Notes: a model not told the origin generated them from the sequence alone. Positions 1-8,293 are shown, counted from the stretch's first letter. The stretch: DNA of 41,678 nucleotides from an uncultured Prevotella sp. (GCA_900544825.1 UQWP01000026.1:1-41678), one strand, 5' to 3'. Numbers and translations are program-made.

Positions 1-300
<300 letters not shown>

Positions 301-420
301 AACACTTTCTTTAAGAAAGTTCATAGTTTCTGCTGTTGACTCTCGATTGAATCGAGAGGGACGATGGTTCTTTACTTGGTAAACAGTTTGCTTGTGTGCA
401 AATACGTCATACCCCATTAT
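301..420 (+). other. 23S-5S internal transcribed spacer with processing-type hairpins
   Basis: This is the spacer between 23S and 5S rRNA. It holds a perfect 7-bp hairpin at 340-358 (CTCTCGA/TCGAGAG, 5-base loop) and a short CTTTCTTTAAGAAAG palindrome near 305-319. Both would be transcribed in the pre-rRNA and are plausible processing signals. No tRNA gene is present in the spacer. Confidence 0.6.
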
Positions 421-531
<111 letters not shown>

Positions 532-540
532 TTTTATCAA

Positions 541-576
541 AGCCTCAGATTTCGAAAGATTTCTGAGGCTTTTTTC
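541..576 (+). terminator. rrn operon terminator
   Basis: A 9-bp stem (AGCCTCAGA at 541-549, TCTGAGGCT at 562-570) with a short interior loop is followed at once by a run of T. It sits about 10 bases after the 5S gene and is a standard intrinsic terminator for the rRNA operon. Confidence 0.9.
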
Positions 577-583
577 ATTTTCA

Positions 584-661
584 CGCGGATTGTTTTTTTG
601 TCACGCAGATTTCGCAGATGACGCAGATTTTTTGACCTGTTCGGTCTGGGATTTCGCAGAT
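584..661 (+). repeat. Cluster of short CGCAGAT repeats
   Basis: The 7-mer CGCAGAT occurs at 604-610, 613-619, 622-628 and 655-661, with a variant CGCGGAT at 584-590. The middle three have a 9-base period. The repeats lie in the gap between the rrn terminator and the histidine kinase. A related GCACGCAGATTGTG occurs again at 39546. They are read here as non-coding intergenic repeats rather than the N-terminus of the kinase. Confidence 0.65.
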
Positions 662-670
662 TTTTACAGC

Positions 671-1840
671 ATGAATTGGATGGATAGGATTCAACAGGTG
701 AAGATTTACTGGGTGATAGCAGCGGTTTTGATTGCTGTCGCCTCTTTGCTCGTGTCTCATTTCCTGGTGCGGGATCTGGCTACGGAGGAACGGAATAGGA
801 TGGAGGTGTGGGCAGAAGCCATGCGCTCTCTCAATAAGGCGGATGAAAATACGGATCTGAGTCTTGTGCTTAAGGTGATTAATGAAAATCATAGTATCCC
901 TGTTATCGTGCTTGATGACCAGAATCGGGCTCAAACCTTCAGAAATGTGGAGATCGAGGGTAGGGATGAACAGGATTCCCTTCGCCAGGCTTCTCTTATC
1001 GGACAGCGATTGCTGGCTCAGGGCAAAAATATCAAGATAGAACTCGATGACTCTGCCCACGATTATCTGCAGGTGTGCTATGATGATTCGGTGATGATCC
1101 GCCGGCTTTCTGTTTATCCTTATATACAATTAAGTGTAGTGCTGCTCTTTGTAGTCATCGCTATCTTTGCCCTGCTCACTTCCAAAAGGGCGGAACAGAA
1201 TAAGGTTTGGGTGGGACTGTCGAAGGAAACCGCTCACCAGTTGGGTACTCCTATCTCCAGTCTGATGGCTTGGATTGAAATCCTCCGTATGAATTATCCC
1301 GATGACGAACTGATTCCTGAGATGAACCAGGATGTGAAGCGGTTGCAGTTGATAGCCGACCGATTCTCCAAGATCGGTTCGCTTCCGGAACCGGTCCCTG
1401 CCAGTCTGAATGAGGTGCTGGAGCATGTCGTAGCGTATATGGACCGTCGAACCTCCCGGAAGGTGCAGCTGGTGAAGGATTTCCCTTCTCATAAAGTCAT
1501 CGTCAGGATGAATGCCTCCCTCTTCGAGTGGGTGATAGAAAACCTCTGCAAGAATGCCGTAGATGCGATGGGTGCAGAAGGCGGACGGATTACCCTCCGT
1601 TTGATGGAAGCTTCTCATCGTGCCATCATCGAAGTGGAAGATACGGGCAAGGGAATCAGGAAGAAGGATTTGAAGCATGTATTCCGTCCCGGTTTTACGA
1701 CGAAGCAGCGTGGCTGGGGACTGGGACTGTCGCTGGCGAAGCGAATCGTAGAAGAATACCATCATGGCAAGATATGGGTGAAAAACAGCGAACCAGGCAA
1801 GGGTACAACCTTCAGAATAGAACTCAAGATGGAATCCTAG
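671..1840 (+). CDS. Membrane sensor histidine kinase
   Basis: Two-component sensor kinase of 389 residues. Membrane segments at about 11-33 and 149-170 flank a roughly 115-residue extracytoplasmic sensor region. No HAMP domain is obvious. The cytoplasmic part has an H-box with the phospho-acceptor His189 (ETAHQLGTP), an N-box (N291, N295), a DTGKG box at 324-328 and a GWGLGLS lid at 348-354, so the catalytic set is complete. The ATG at 671 is preferred. The longer frame from 590 would begin with residues encoded by CGCAGAT repeats and would put a Cys/Asp-rich, non-membrane stretch before the first transmembrane segment. No response regulator lies next to it, so its partner and signal are unknown. 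Confidence 0.88.
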   Translation: MNWMDRIQQVKIYWVIAAVLIAVASLLVSHFLVRDLATEERNRMEVWAEAMRSLNKADENTDLSLVLKVINENHSIPVIVLDDQNRAQTFRNVEIEGRDEQDSLRQASLIGQRLLAQGKNIKIELDDSAHDYLQVCYDDSVMIRRLSVYPYIQLSVVLLFVVIAIFALLTSKRAEQNKVWVGLSKETAHQLGTPISSLMAWIEILRMNYPDDELIPEMNQDVKRLQLIADRFSKIGSLPEPVPASLNEVLEHVVAYMDRRTSRKVQLVKDFPSHKVIVRMNASLFEWVIENLCKNAVDAMGAEGGRITLRLMEASHRAIIEVEDTGKGIRKKDLKHVFRPGFTTKQRGWGLGLSLAKRIVEEYHHGKIWVKNSEPGKGTTFRIELKMES

Positions 1841-1946
1841 AGCCAGAAAAGCCCGAAAATGGCAAATTATCCGAGAATAATCGTTTAATAATGAGAGATT
1901 TTAGTGATTTTTACATAAAAAATTATTTTATCTCAAAAATTATTTG

Positions 1947-1954
1947 TAACTTTG
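1947..1954 (+). promoter_or_regulatory. Bacteroidota -7 box (TAACTTTG)
   Basis: TAACTTTG matches the Bacteroidota housekeeping -7 element TAnnTTTG and lies 33 bases before the DUF177 start, in an AT-rich gap. The -33 element is not clear. It probably drives the DUF177-rpmF-fabH transcript. Confidence 0.65.
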
Positions 1955-1986
1955 CAGCCCGAAACCAGTATGGTATATATTGAATT

Positions 1987-2505
1987 ATGTGTAATATAGA
2001 GTCTTTTAAGATTGATTTGAAAGCTTTGCCTCAAGGTGTAACAAACCTGGAGTTTAAGCTAGACGATGAATACTTTCAGGCAATAGACGCTCCTGATATT
2101 CAGAGAGGCGAGTTGCAGAGTAGTCTGTCCATCAACAGGACGGACGACTTCTTCGAACTCAATTTTCACACTGAGGGAGTGGTACACATACCATGTGACA
2201 TCTGTCTGGACGATATGGACCAGTCCATTGAGACCGATGACAGACTCATGGTCAAGTTCGGAGACGACTACTCAGAAGAAGATGACCTCGTGATTGTGGC
2301 CGAGAACGAAGGAATGCTCGATATCTCGTGGTTCATCTATGAATTTATAGATCTTAACATTCCCATCAAGCACGTGCATGCACCTGGAAAATGCAATCCT
2401 GCTATGATTGAAATGCTCCAACAGCATTCTGCCGCCCGAAGCGGTGAGGAAGACGAAGAATCTGTAGATCCACGATGGGCAGCTCTTTTAAAATTAAAAA
2501 AGTAA
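1987..2505 (+). CDS. DUF177 (YceD-family) protein
   Basis: Acidic 172-residue protein of the YceD/DUF177 family, which is linked to large-subunit rRNA accumulation and almost always precedes rpmF. Family marks seen are the CxxC pair C70/C73 in the middle, a further Cys at 136 (HAPGKCNP) and the C-terminal DPRWAALLKL signature. It is followed 29 bases later by rpmF, the usual arrangement. The start follows an A/T-rich leader without Shine-Dalgarno, as is normal in this phylum. The function in ribosome assembly is known for homologues; nothing more specific is shown here. Confidence 0.9.
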   Translation: MCNIESFKIDLKALPQGVTNLEFKLDDEYFQAIDAPDIQRGELQSSLSINRTDDFFELNFHTEGVVHIPCDICLDDMDQSIETDDRLMVKFGDDYSEEDDLVIVAENEGMLDISWFIYEFIDLNIPIKHVHAPGKCNPAMIEMLQQHSAARSGEEDEESVDPRWAALLKLKK

Positions 2506-2534
2506 AATTCAAAAATTAAAACATTTAAAAAATT

Positions 2535-2720
2535 ATGGCACATCCTAAAAGAAGACAGTCAAAGACACGTACACTTAAGAGAAGAACTCATGATAAGGCA
2601 GTAGCTCCTACATTGGCAGTTTGCCCTAACTGTGGTGCATATTATGTTTACCACACTGTTTGCCCAACTTGCGGATACTACAGAGGCAAGGTAGCTATCG
2701 TTAAGGAAGCAGCTGAATAA
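2535..2720 (+). CDS. rpmF: Ribosomal protein L32
   Basis: Basic 61-residue large-subunit protein bL32. The N-terminus MAHPKRRQSKTRTLKRR is typical, and the zinc-ribbon cysteines C30, C33, C43 and C46 are all present, so this is the zinc-binding form. An A-rich leader precedes the ATG. Its stop codon shares one base with the fabH start, which suggests translational coupling in a DUF177-rpmF-fabH operon. Confidence 0.97.
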   Translation: MAHPKRRQSKTRTLKRRTHDKAVAPTLAVCPNCGAYYVYHTVCPTCGYYRGKVAIVKEAAE

Positions 2721-3733
2721 TGGGTAAAATCAATGCTGTAATAACAGGTGTGGGTGGATACGTGCCTGACTATATCCTCAACAACGAGGAGTTGTCTCGC
2801 ATGGTTGACACTACAGACGAGTGGATTACCACCCGTGTGGGTATCAAAGAGCGCCACATCCTTACAGAGGAAGGTCTCGGAACCAGCTACTTGGCGCGTA
2901 AAGCTGCTAAGCAGTTGATTCAGAAGACTGGCGTGGATCCAGACACAATCGATGCTTTGATTGTGACAACCACCACACCTGACTACAAGTTCCCTTCTAC
3001 GGCATCTATCGTCCTCGGTAAGCTCGGATTGAAGAACGCTTTCGCATTCGACTTCTCTGCAGCTTGCTGTGGATTCCTCTATACTCTCGATGTTGCGGCA
3101 AGCATGATCCAGAGTGGAAGATACAAGAAGATTATCGTCATCGGTGCAGACAAGATGTCTTCACTGGTTGACTATACCGACCGTGCTACCTGTGTGCTCT
3201 TCGGCGACGGTGCCGGCGCAGTTCTTGTAGAGGCTACAGAAGAAGAGAATGTAGGTGTTCAGAACTCATACCTTCGTACCGATGGACAAGGCTTGCCTTT
3301 CCTCCACATGAAGGCTGGTGGTTCTGTTTGCCCTCCTTCACATTTCACCGTAGATCATCGTCTGCATTATCTTTATCAGGAAGGTCGTACCGTATTCCGT
3401 TACGCAGTAACCGATATGAGCAACGACGTGATGAAGATCCTGGAGATGAACAATCTGAAGGCTGATGATGTGAACTGGGTGATTCCTCACGAGGCAAACC
3501 TCCGAATCATCGAGGCTGTGACCAAGCGTGCAGGAATTCCACTTGACAAGGTGGTAGTAAACATCGAGCGTTACGGAAATACCAGTGCTGCTACAATTCC
3601 ATTGGCACTCTGGGATGCTGAAAGCCAGTTGAAGAAGGGTGACAACATCATCTTCACAGCCTTCGGTGCAGGTTTCGTACACGGTGCCTCTTTCTATAAG
3701 TGGGCATACGATGGTGCTGCTTGCGGCAAGTAA
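2720..3733 (+). CDS. fabH: Beta-ketoacyl-ACP synthase III
   Basis: FabH condenses acetyl-CoA (or a branched acyl-CoA) with malonyl-ACP to start fatty-acid synthesis in the cytoplasm. The 337-residue protein has the full thiolase fold and the Cys-His-Asn triad: C116 in SAACCGF, H257 in IPHEAN and N287 in RYGNTSA. A second Cys (C117) follows the catalytic one where E. coli has Ala. FabH enzymes of Bacteroidota often prime branched-chain fatty acids, and this may too, but that cannot be read from the sequence. It overlaps rpmF by one base. Confidence 0.95.
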   Translation: MGKINAVITGVGGYVPDYILNNEELSRMVDTTDEWITTRVGIKERHILTEEGLGTSYLARKAAKQLIQKTGVDPDTIDALIVTTTTPDYKFPSTASIVLGKLGLKNAFAFDFSAACCGFLYTLDVAASMIQSGRYKKIIVIGADKMSSLVDYTDRATCVLFGDGAGAVLVEATEEENVGVQNSYLRTDGQGLPFLHMKAGGSVCPPSHFTVDHRLHYLYQEGRTVFRYAVTDMSNDVMKILEMNNLKADDVNWVIPHEANLRIIEAVTKRAGIPLDKVVVNIERYGNTSAATIPLALWDAESQLKKGDNIIFTAFGAGFVHGASFYKWAYDGAACGK

Positions 3734-3769
3734 GACATATCAAAAATAGGATAGAATAATTATCTATAT

Positions 3770-3831
3770 AAGGAAACGCATCTTTCTTACTTCATCTATG
3801 ATATAATGAATAAGCAAGGATGCGTTTCTTT
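3770..3831 (+). terminator. Imperfect long hairpin after fabH
   Basis: GGAAACGCATC at 3772-3782 pairs with GGATGCGTTTC (3818-3828), and the pairing extends loosely inward through TTCTTA/TAAGCA. It lies 37 bases after the fabH stop. There is only a short T-run (TTTCTTT), so it is a likely but not textbook terminator. Confidence 0.55.
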
Positions 3832-3837
3832 AGCTTA

Positions 3838-3882
3838 AAGCCAATGCTGGCTTCAAATGACAAGCCAATGCTGGCTTCAAAT
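3838..3882 (+). repeat. Two tandem copies of a small palindrome
   Basis: A 21-base unit is present twice with a 24-base period (3838-3858 and 3862-3882). Each copy contains the perfect hairpin AAGCCA-ATGC-TGGCTT followed by CAAAT. The pair ends 33 bases before the era start, so it lies in the era leader or at its promoter. Confidence 0.75.
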
Positions 3883-3915
3883 TAAACATTTAGCTTTAAA
3901 ATCAATTTTTATCGT

Positions 3916-4797
3916 ATGCATAAAGCAGGTTTCGTAAATATCGTGGGTAACCCTAATGTGGGTAAGAGTACGCTGATGAATCAACTGGTGGGCGAGCGTA
4001 TCAGCATCGCTACCTTCAAGGCGCAGACCACTCGTCATCGTATCATGGGTATCGTGAATACCGATGATATGCAAATCGTGTTTTCGGATACCCCTGGCGT
4101 CTTGAAGCCAAACTACAAGATGCAGGAGATGATGCTCGCCTTCTCGGAGAGTGCATTGGCAGATGCCGATGTGCTGCTTTATGTTACTGATGTGATAGAG
4201 AATCCTGAGAAGAACATCGACTTCCTGGAGAAGGTGAAGAAGATGAAGATTCCGGTGCTCCTGCTCATCAACAAGATTGACCAGAGCGACCCGAAGAAGT
4301 TGGGAGATATCGTGGAGAAATGGCACTCTCTGTTGCCGAATGCCGAGATCCTTCCTATTTCTGCGAAAAACAAGTTTGGCGTGGATATGCTTCTGAAGCG
4401 TATCAAGGAGCTGTTGCCTGAGTCGCCTGCGTTCTTTGACAAGGACCAGTTGACCGACAAGCCAGCCCGTTTCTTCGTATCGGAGATTATCCGTGAGAAG
4501 ATTCTCCTTTACTACGACAAGGAGATTCCTTACGCAGTAGAGGTGAGAGTGGAGCGGTTCAAGGAGGATGATACCCGCATCCACATCAATGCCGTGATCT
4601 ACGTAGAGCGTGACTCTCAGAAGGGAATCATCATCGGTCATCAGGGCGTGGCTCTGAAGAAGGTGAACACCGAGAGTAGAAAGGCATTGGAGAAATTCTT
4701 CGGCAAGAAGATATTCCTGGAAACCTTCGTAAAGGTTGATAAGGATTGGCGCAGTTCTCAGCGAGAACTCGATGCCTTCGGATATAATCCGGAATAA
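3916..4797 (+). CDS. era: GTPase Era
   Basis: Era is an essential GTPase that binds the 3' end of 16S rRNA and checks small-subunit maturation. The 293-residue protein has a P-loop GNPNVGKS (11-18), an effector region with QTTRHR, DTPG (58-61) and NKID (119-122), followed by the C-terminal KH RNA-binding domain with its glycine turn in IIIGHQG. Length and order are normal. The N-terminus MHKAGFVNIVGNPN fits the ATG at 3916. Confidence 0.96.
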   Translation: MHKAGFVNIVGNPNVGKSTLMNQLVGERISIATFKAQTTRHRIMGIVNTDDMQIVFSDTPGVLKPNYKMQEMMLAFSESALADADVLLYVTDVIENPEKNIDFLEKVKKMKIPVLLLINKIDQSDPKKLGDIVEKWHSLLPNAEILPISAKNKFGVDMLLKRIKELLPESPAFFDKDQLTDKPARFFVSEIIREKILLYYDKEIPYAVEVRVERFKEDDTRIHINAVIYVERDSQKGIIIGHQGVALKKVNTESRKALEKFFGKKIFLETFVKVDKDWRSSQRELDAFGYNPE

Positions 4798-4803
4798 TTG
4801 ATC

Positions 4804-4976
4804 GTGATTAGTAATTATCACTAATAACAACTTTCCCCTCCCTGAATGTAATCGAGGGAGTGACTCTCGCCAGAGGGGCGAGGGCCGGAGCAAGGTCAGC
4901 TTCGGCAAATTATTAACTTGGATGCAGAGACCACATCCATGATACCTCCTGAAAGGAAGGAGGCAAATGACTATTT
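4804..4976 (+). promoter_or_regulatory. Multi-hairpin leader upstream of der
   Basis: The 179-base gap between era and der is unusually structured. Hairpins can be drawn at 4804-4821 (GTGAT/ATCAC), 4838-4860 (CTCCCT/AGGGAG), 4866-4882 (CTCGCC/GGCGAG) and 4945-4963 (CCTCCT/AGGAGG). It is more GC-rich than other gaps here. No TAnnTTTG box was seen, so it may be read through from era or use another promoter. Confidence 0.5.
4957..4963 (+). promoter_or_regulatory. Shine-Dalgarno-like AAGGAGG held in a hairpin
   Basis: AAGGAGG is a perfect anti-16S match in a phylum that mostly starts translation without it. Here AGGAGG can pair with CCTCCT at 4945-4950, which would hide it. The spacing to the der ATG is 13 bases, longer than the usual 5-9. 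Confidence 0.45.
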
Positions 4977-6290
4977 ATGGCAAATTTAGTAGCAATCGTA
5001 GGTCGCCCTAACGTGGGTAAATCTACTTTATTCAATCGTTTGACTCAATCTCGTCGCGCTATCGTTAGTGATACGGCTGGTACTACCCGCGACCGTCAGT
5101 ATGGTAAGTGCAGCTGGAACGGCAGAGAATTCTCTGTAGTAGATACCGGTGGATGGGTCGTTAAATCAGATGACATTTTCGAGGATGCTATCCGCAAGCA
5201 GGTGTTGGTAGCTACAGAAGAGGCCGACCTGGTGCTCTTCCTGGTAGATGTAAACACCGGTTTGACCGACTGGGATGAGGATGTTGCTCTCATCTTGCGT
5301 CGTGCCAAGCTGCCTGTAATCCTTGTTGCCAACAAGGTGGATAACAGTGCTGAATACTATCAGGCTGCCGAATTCTACAAGCTGGGATTGGGCGACCCTC
5401 AGTGTATCAGTGCAGCAACAGGTGGTGGTACGGGTGACTTGCTCGACATCATATTGGACAAGCTTCAGGATAATCCTGAGGAAGCTATCGAGGAGGATAT
5501 TCCTCGTTTCGCTGTGGTAGGTCGTCCTAACGCAGGTAAGAGCAGTATCATCAATGCCTTCATCGGTGAGGATAGAAACATCGTTACCGAGATTGCCGGT
5601 ACTACCCGTGACAGTATCTATACCCGTTACGATAAGTTCGGCTTCGACTTCTACCTGGTAGATACTGCCGGTATCCGCAGAAAGAACAAGGTGAGCGAGG
5701 ACCTGGAATTCTATTCCGTGATGCGTTCCATCCGTGCCATCGAGAACAGTGATGTCTGCATCCTGATGCTGGATGCCACCCGTGGTATCGAGACCCAGGA
5801 TATGAACATCTTCCAGTTGATCCAGAAGAACAACAAGAGTCTGGTGGTAGTAGTGAACAAGTGGGACCTGGTAGAGGAGAAGAACCAGAAGGTGATTGAT
5901 ACCTTCGAGAATGCCATCCGCAAGCGTATGGCTCCATTCGTGGATTTCCCTATCATCTTTGCTTCAGCATTGACCAAGCAGCGTATCTTCCGTGTGTTGG
6001 AGACAGCCAAGGAGGTTTACCAGAACCGCAAGGCTCATATCGGTACTTCCAAGCTCAATGAGGTGATGTTGCCTATCATCGAGGCTTATCCACCACAGAG
6101 CGTGAAGGGTAAGTATATCAAGATCAAGTACTGTACACAGTTGCCTAACACTACGATTCCATCGTTTGTGTTCTATGCCAACCTGCCACAGTATGTAAAG
6201 GAGAACTATCGCCGCTTCCTGGAAAACAAGATCCGTGAGAACTGGTCGTTGCATGGTTGTCCAATCAATGTCTTCATCCGTCAGAAGTAA
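4977..6290 (+). CDS. der: Ribosome-assembly GTPase Der (EngA)
   Basis: Der has two GTPase domains in tandem and acts in late 50S subunit assembly. The first domain shows GRPNVGKS (9-16), DTGG (56-59) and NKVD (119-122). The second shows GRPNAGKS (182-189), DTAG (229-232) and an NKWD box near 296-299. A KH-like domain makes up the C-terminal part. The length of 437 is normal for the family. It sits just downstream of era, and a small lipoprotein starts one base after its stop. Confidence 0.96.
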   Translation: MANLVAIVGRPNVGKSTLFNRLTQSRRAIVSDTAGTTRDRQYGKCSWNGREFSVVDTGGWVVKSDDIFEDAIRKQVLVATEEADLVLFLVDVNTGLTDWDEDVALILRRAKLPVILVANKVDNSAEYYQAAEFYKLGLGDPQCISAATGGGTGDLLDIILDKLQDNPEEAIEEDIPRFAVVGRPNAGKSSIINAFIGEDRNIVTEIAGTTRDSIYTRYDKFGFDFYLVDTAGIRRKNKVSEDLEFYSVMRSIRAIENSDVCILMLDATRGIETQDMNIFQLIQKNNKSLVVVVNKWDLVEEKNQKVIDTFENAIRKRMAPFVDFPIIFASALTKQRIFRVLETAKEVYQNRKAHIGTSKLNEVMLPIIEAYPPQSVKGKYIKIKYCTQLPNTTIPSFVFYANLPQYVKENYRRFLENKIRENWSLHGCPINVFIRQK

Positions 6291-6291
6291 A

Positions 6292-6687
6292 ATGAAGAAA
6301 CTTTTGTTTTTTATGATATTCAGCATGGGGTTGGGACTTTCTTCCTGTAAGGAGGAGAGTCCTGACCCTGGCTATTTGGCAGGTATCGCAGCCAAGGGAT
6401 ATTACGACCTGCTCCTGGAAGGAAAGTATGAGGAGTATGTGGCTGGTTTCAACCAACCTTACCGTATTCCGAAAGGATATCACGAGCAGCTGGTGCTCAA
6501 TGCGGAAATGTATGTGGAGCAGCAGAAAGAGCATAGAGGCATGAAGAAGATTGATGTGCTGAATGCCAAGGCTGATACCGCCCGCCATGTGGCTGATGTC
6601 TTCCTGCAAGTGGCTTATGGCGACAGTACCAAGGAACAGATCGTGGTTCCGATGGTAGAGGTGAAAGGTGAATGGAAAATGAGATAA
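6292..6687 (+). CDS. Small lipoprotein, function unknown
   Basis: A 131-residue protein with a clear lipoprotein signal: MKKLLFFMIF, then a hydrophobic core and the lipobox LSSC with the lipidated Cys19. The mature part (GYYDLLLEGKYEEYV near the start, VPMVEVKGEWKMR at the end) looks like the DUF4878/lumazine-binding-like group of small Bacteroidota lipoproteins, but that match is by eye only. The ATG at 6292, one base after the der stop, gives a proper signal peptide; an upstream in-frame ATG at 6235 would lie inside der. It is probably exported to the periplasmic face of a membrane and co-transcribed with der. Confidence 0.8.
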   Translation: MKKLLFFMIFSMGLGLSSCKEESPDPGYLAGIAAKGYYDLLLEGKYEEYVAGFNQPYRIPKGYHEQLVLNAEMYVEQQKEHRGMKKIDVLNAKADTARHVADVFLQVAYGDSTKEQIVVPMVEVKGEWKMR

Positions 6688-6693
6688 TTCAAT

Positions 6694-6731
6694 AAAAAAA
6701 GCTATCTGCTTGCTGGCAGATAGCTTTTTTT
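6694..6731. terminator. Bidirectional terminator
   Basis: A 10-bp perfect stem (AGCTATCTGC at 6700-6709, GCAGATAGCT at 6716-6725) has A-rich sequence on its left and T-rich sequence on its right. It lies between the convergent lipoprotein and mlaF genes, so it can stop transcription in both directions. Confidence 0.92.
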
Positions 6732-6767
6732 GTTGAAATCGGATTTGAACTTTCAGTTTCTCTTTCT

Positions 6768-7535
6768 TTATTTCTTCTCTTTCATTTCCACTTCCTTCAC
6801 CTTTCTGAAGAGGTCGGAAGCGAAGACGAGGTCGTTGAGCTGCTCGTTGGTAGAAGACATCACCTGGTCTTTGTTGCCCTGCCACTCCTTGTGACCTTTG
6901 CAGATGAAGCAGATGTTTTCACCGATACCCATTACAGAGTTCATATCGTGGGTATTGATGATGGTTGTCATATTGTAATCCTTGGTGAGGCCCGAAAGGA
7001 GTTCGTCGATGACGAGCGAAGTCTTTGGGTCGAGACCTGAGTTCGGTTCATCGCAGAAGAGATACTTCGGATTCATCACGATGGCGCGGGCGATGGCAAC
7101 GCGTTTCTGCATACCACCCGAGATTTCGCCAGGGTATTTCTGCTGGGCGTCTATCAGGTTGACACGGTCGAGACATTCCTGTGCTCTCTTCACACGTTCC
7201 CTGTAATTCATATTCGAGAACATATCGAGCGGGAACATCACGTTCTCCAGCACATTGAGCGAGTCGAAGAGGGCTGCGCTCTGGAAGATCATACCCATCT
7301 CGCGTCGCATCATCACCTTCTCCTTCTTGCTCATCTGCACGAAGTCGCGGCCGTCGTAGAGTACCTTTCCGCTGGTAGGTTCGAGGAGTCCGACGAGGTT
7401 TTTCATCAACACTGTCTTTCCCGAACCACTCTGTCCGATGATGAGGTTGGTCTTTCCCGTTTCAAATTTTACACTGATATTATCGAGTACGGTCTTGTCG
7501 CCGAATGATTTTGTAAGATTTTGAACTTCTATCAT
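6768..7535 (-). CDS. mlaF: ABC transporter ATPase, MlaF-type
   Basis: ATPase of the Mla phospholipid transporter, which works with the permease MlaE at the inner membrane. The 255-residue protein has Walker A GQSGSGKT (34-41), the signature SGGMQKR (139-145), Walker B YLFCDEP (158-164) and the switch His196. The start at 7535 (MIEVQNLTKSFG) is preferred: the longer frame from 7604 would add 23 residues overlapping mlaE that match no ATPase N-terminus. The gene begins 11 bases after the mlaE stop, so the two form an operon. Confidence 0.88.
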   Translation of the reverse strand: MIEVQNLTKSFGDKTVLDNISVKFETGKTNLIIGQSGSGKTVLMKNLVGLLEPTSGKVLYDGRDFVQMSKKEKVMMRREMGMIFQSAALFDSLNVLENVMFPLDMFSNMNYRERVKRAQECLDRVNLIDAQQKYPGEISGGMQKRVAIARAIVMNPKYLFCDEPNSGLDPKTSLVIDELLSGLTKDYNMTTIINTHDMNSVMGIGENICFICKGHKEWQGNKDQVMSSTNEQLNDLVFASDLFRKVKEVEMKEKK

Positions 7536-7546
7536 AGCTAGAGTCT

Positions 7547-8293
7547 TTAAGAGAGTAATTGAGTAAGGAACACATCCGAGAAGAGGATGAGAACGCTGGA
7601 GCAAACCACGGCATCGGTGGAAGCTTTACCTACCTCTACCGAACCACCTTCCACGGTGTATCCAAAGTAGGAGGAAACACTGGAGATGATGAATGCGAAG
7701 AAGAGACTCTTGATGATACTCATCCACACAAACCACTGGTTGAAGGAATGCTGGAGTCCCAGGGTGAGGTCATCCGGCGGTAGAATATGTCCGATGAATG
7801 CCGTACCGTATGCACCGATGATACCCATCAGAGATGAGAAGATGACGAGGAAAGGCATGATGGTAACCAGACCGAGAATCTTTGGCAGCACCAGATAGCA
7901 TGCAGAGTTGACACCCATGATGTCGAGTGCATCGATCTGCTGGGTTACTCGCATAGTACCCAGTTCGGAAGCGATGTTGGAACCCACCTTTCCGGCGAGG
8001 ATGAGACACATGATACTGGAAGAGAACTCCAGCAGCATGATTTCTCGGGTGGTATAACCCGAAACCCATCGAGGCATCCATGGACTCTGGATGTTCAGTT
8101 TCATCTGGATACAGATGACTGCACCGATGAAGAATGAGATGAGGAGCACGATGCCGATGGAATCGACTCCCAGCTGCGACATTTCCTTGATATATTGCTT
8201 GAGGAACATGCGCATACGTTCAGGTCGCGAGAAAGAGCGGCCCATCAATATCAAATATTTACCGAAGGTGGTAAGCCATTTTTCTATTATCAT
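7547..8293 (-). CDS. mlaE: MlaE-type permease
   Basis: A 248-residue integral membrane protein of the MlaE family with about five or six hydrophobic segments. The family signature is plain near residues 98-126: LAGKVGSNIASELGTMRVT followed by QQIDALDIMG. With MlaF it would move phospholipids between inner and outer membranes to keep lipid asymmetry. The substrate-binding MlaD partner is not adjacent: the next sequence downstream is the terminator and the convergent lipoprotein gene. Confidence 0.9.
   Translation of the reverse strand: MIIEKWLTTFGKYLILMGRSFSRPERMRMFLKQYIKEMSQLGVDSIGIVLLISFFIGAVICIQMKLNIQSPWMPRWVSGYTTREIMLLEFSSSIMCLILAGKVGSNIASELGTMRVTQQIDALDIMGVNSACYLVLPKILGLVTIMPFLVIFSSLMGIIGAYGTAFIGHILPPDDLTLGLQHSFNQWFVWMSIIKSLFFAFIISSVSSYFGYTVEGGSVEVGKASTDAVVCSSVLILFSDVFLTQLLS

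Noticed and set aside
590..670. N-terminal extension of the histidine kinase from the ATG at 590
   Set aside because: The extra 27 residues come from intergenic CGCAGAT repeats and do not resemble a membrane-kinase N-terminus; the ATG at 671 places the first membrane segment normally.
3877..4908. Long minus-strand open frame over era
   Set aside because: It is the complement of a gene with clear Era motifs; the long Leu/His-rich translation is a shadow of codon bias.
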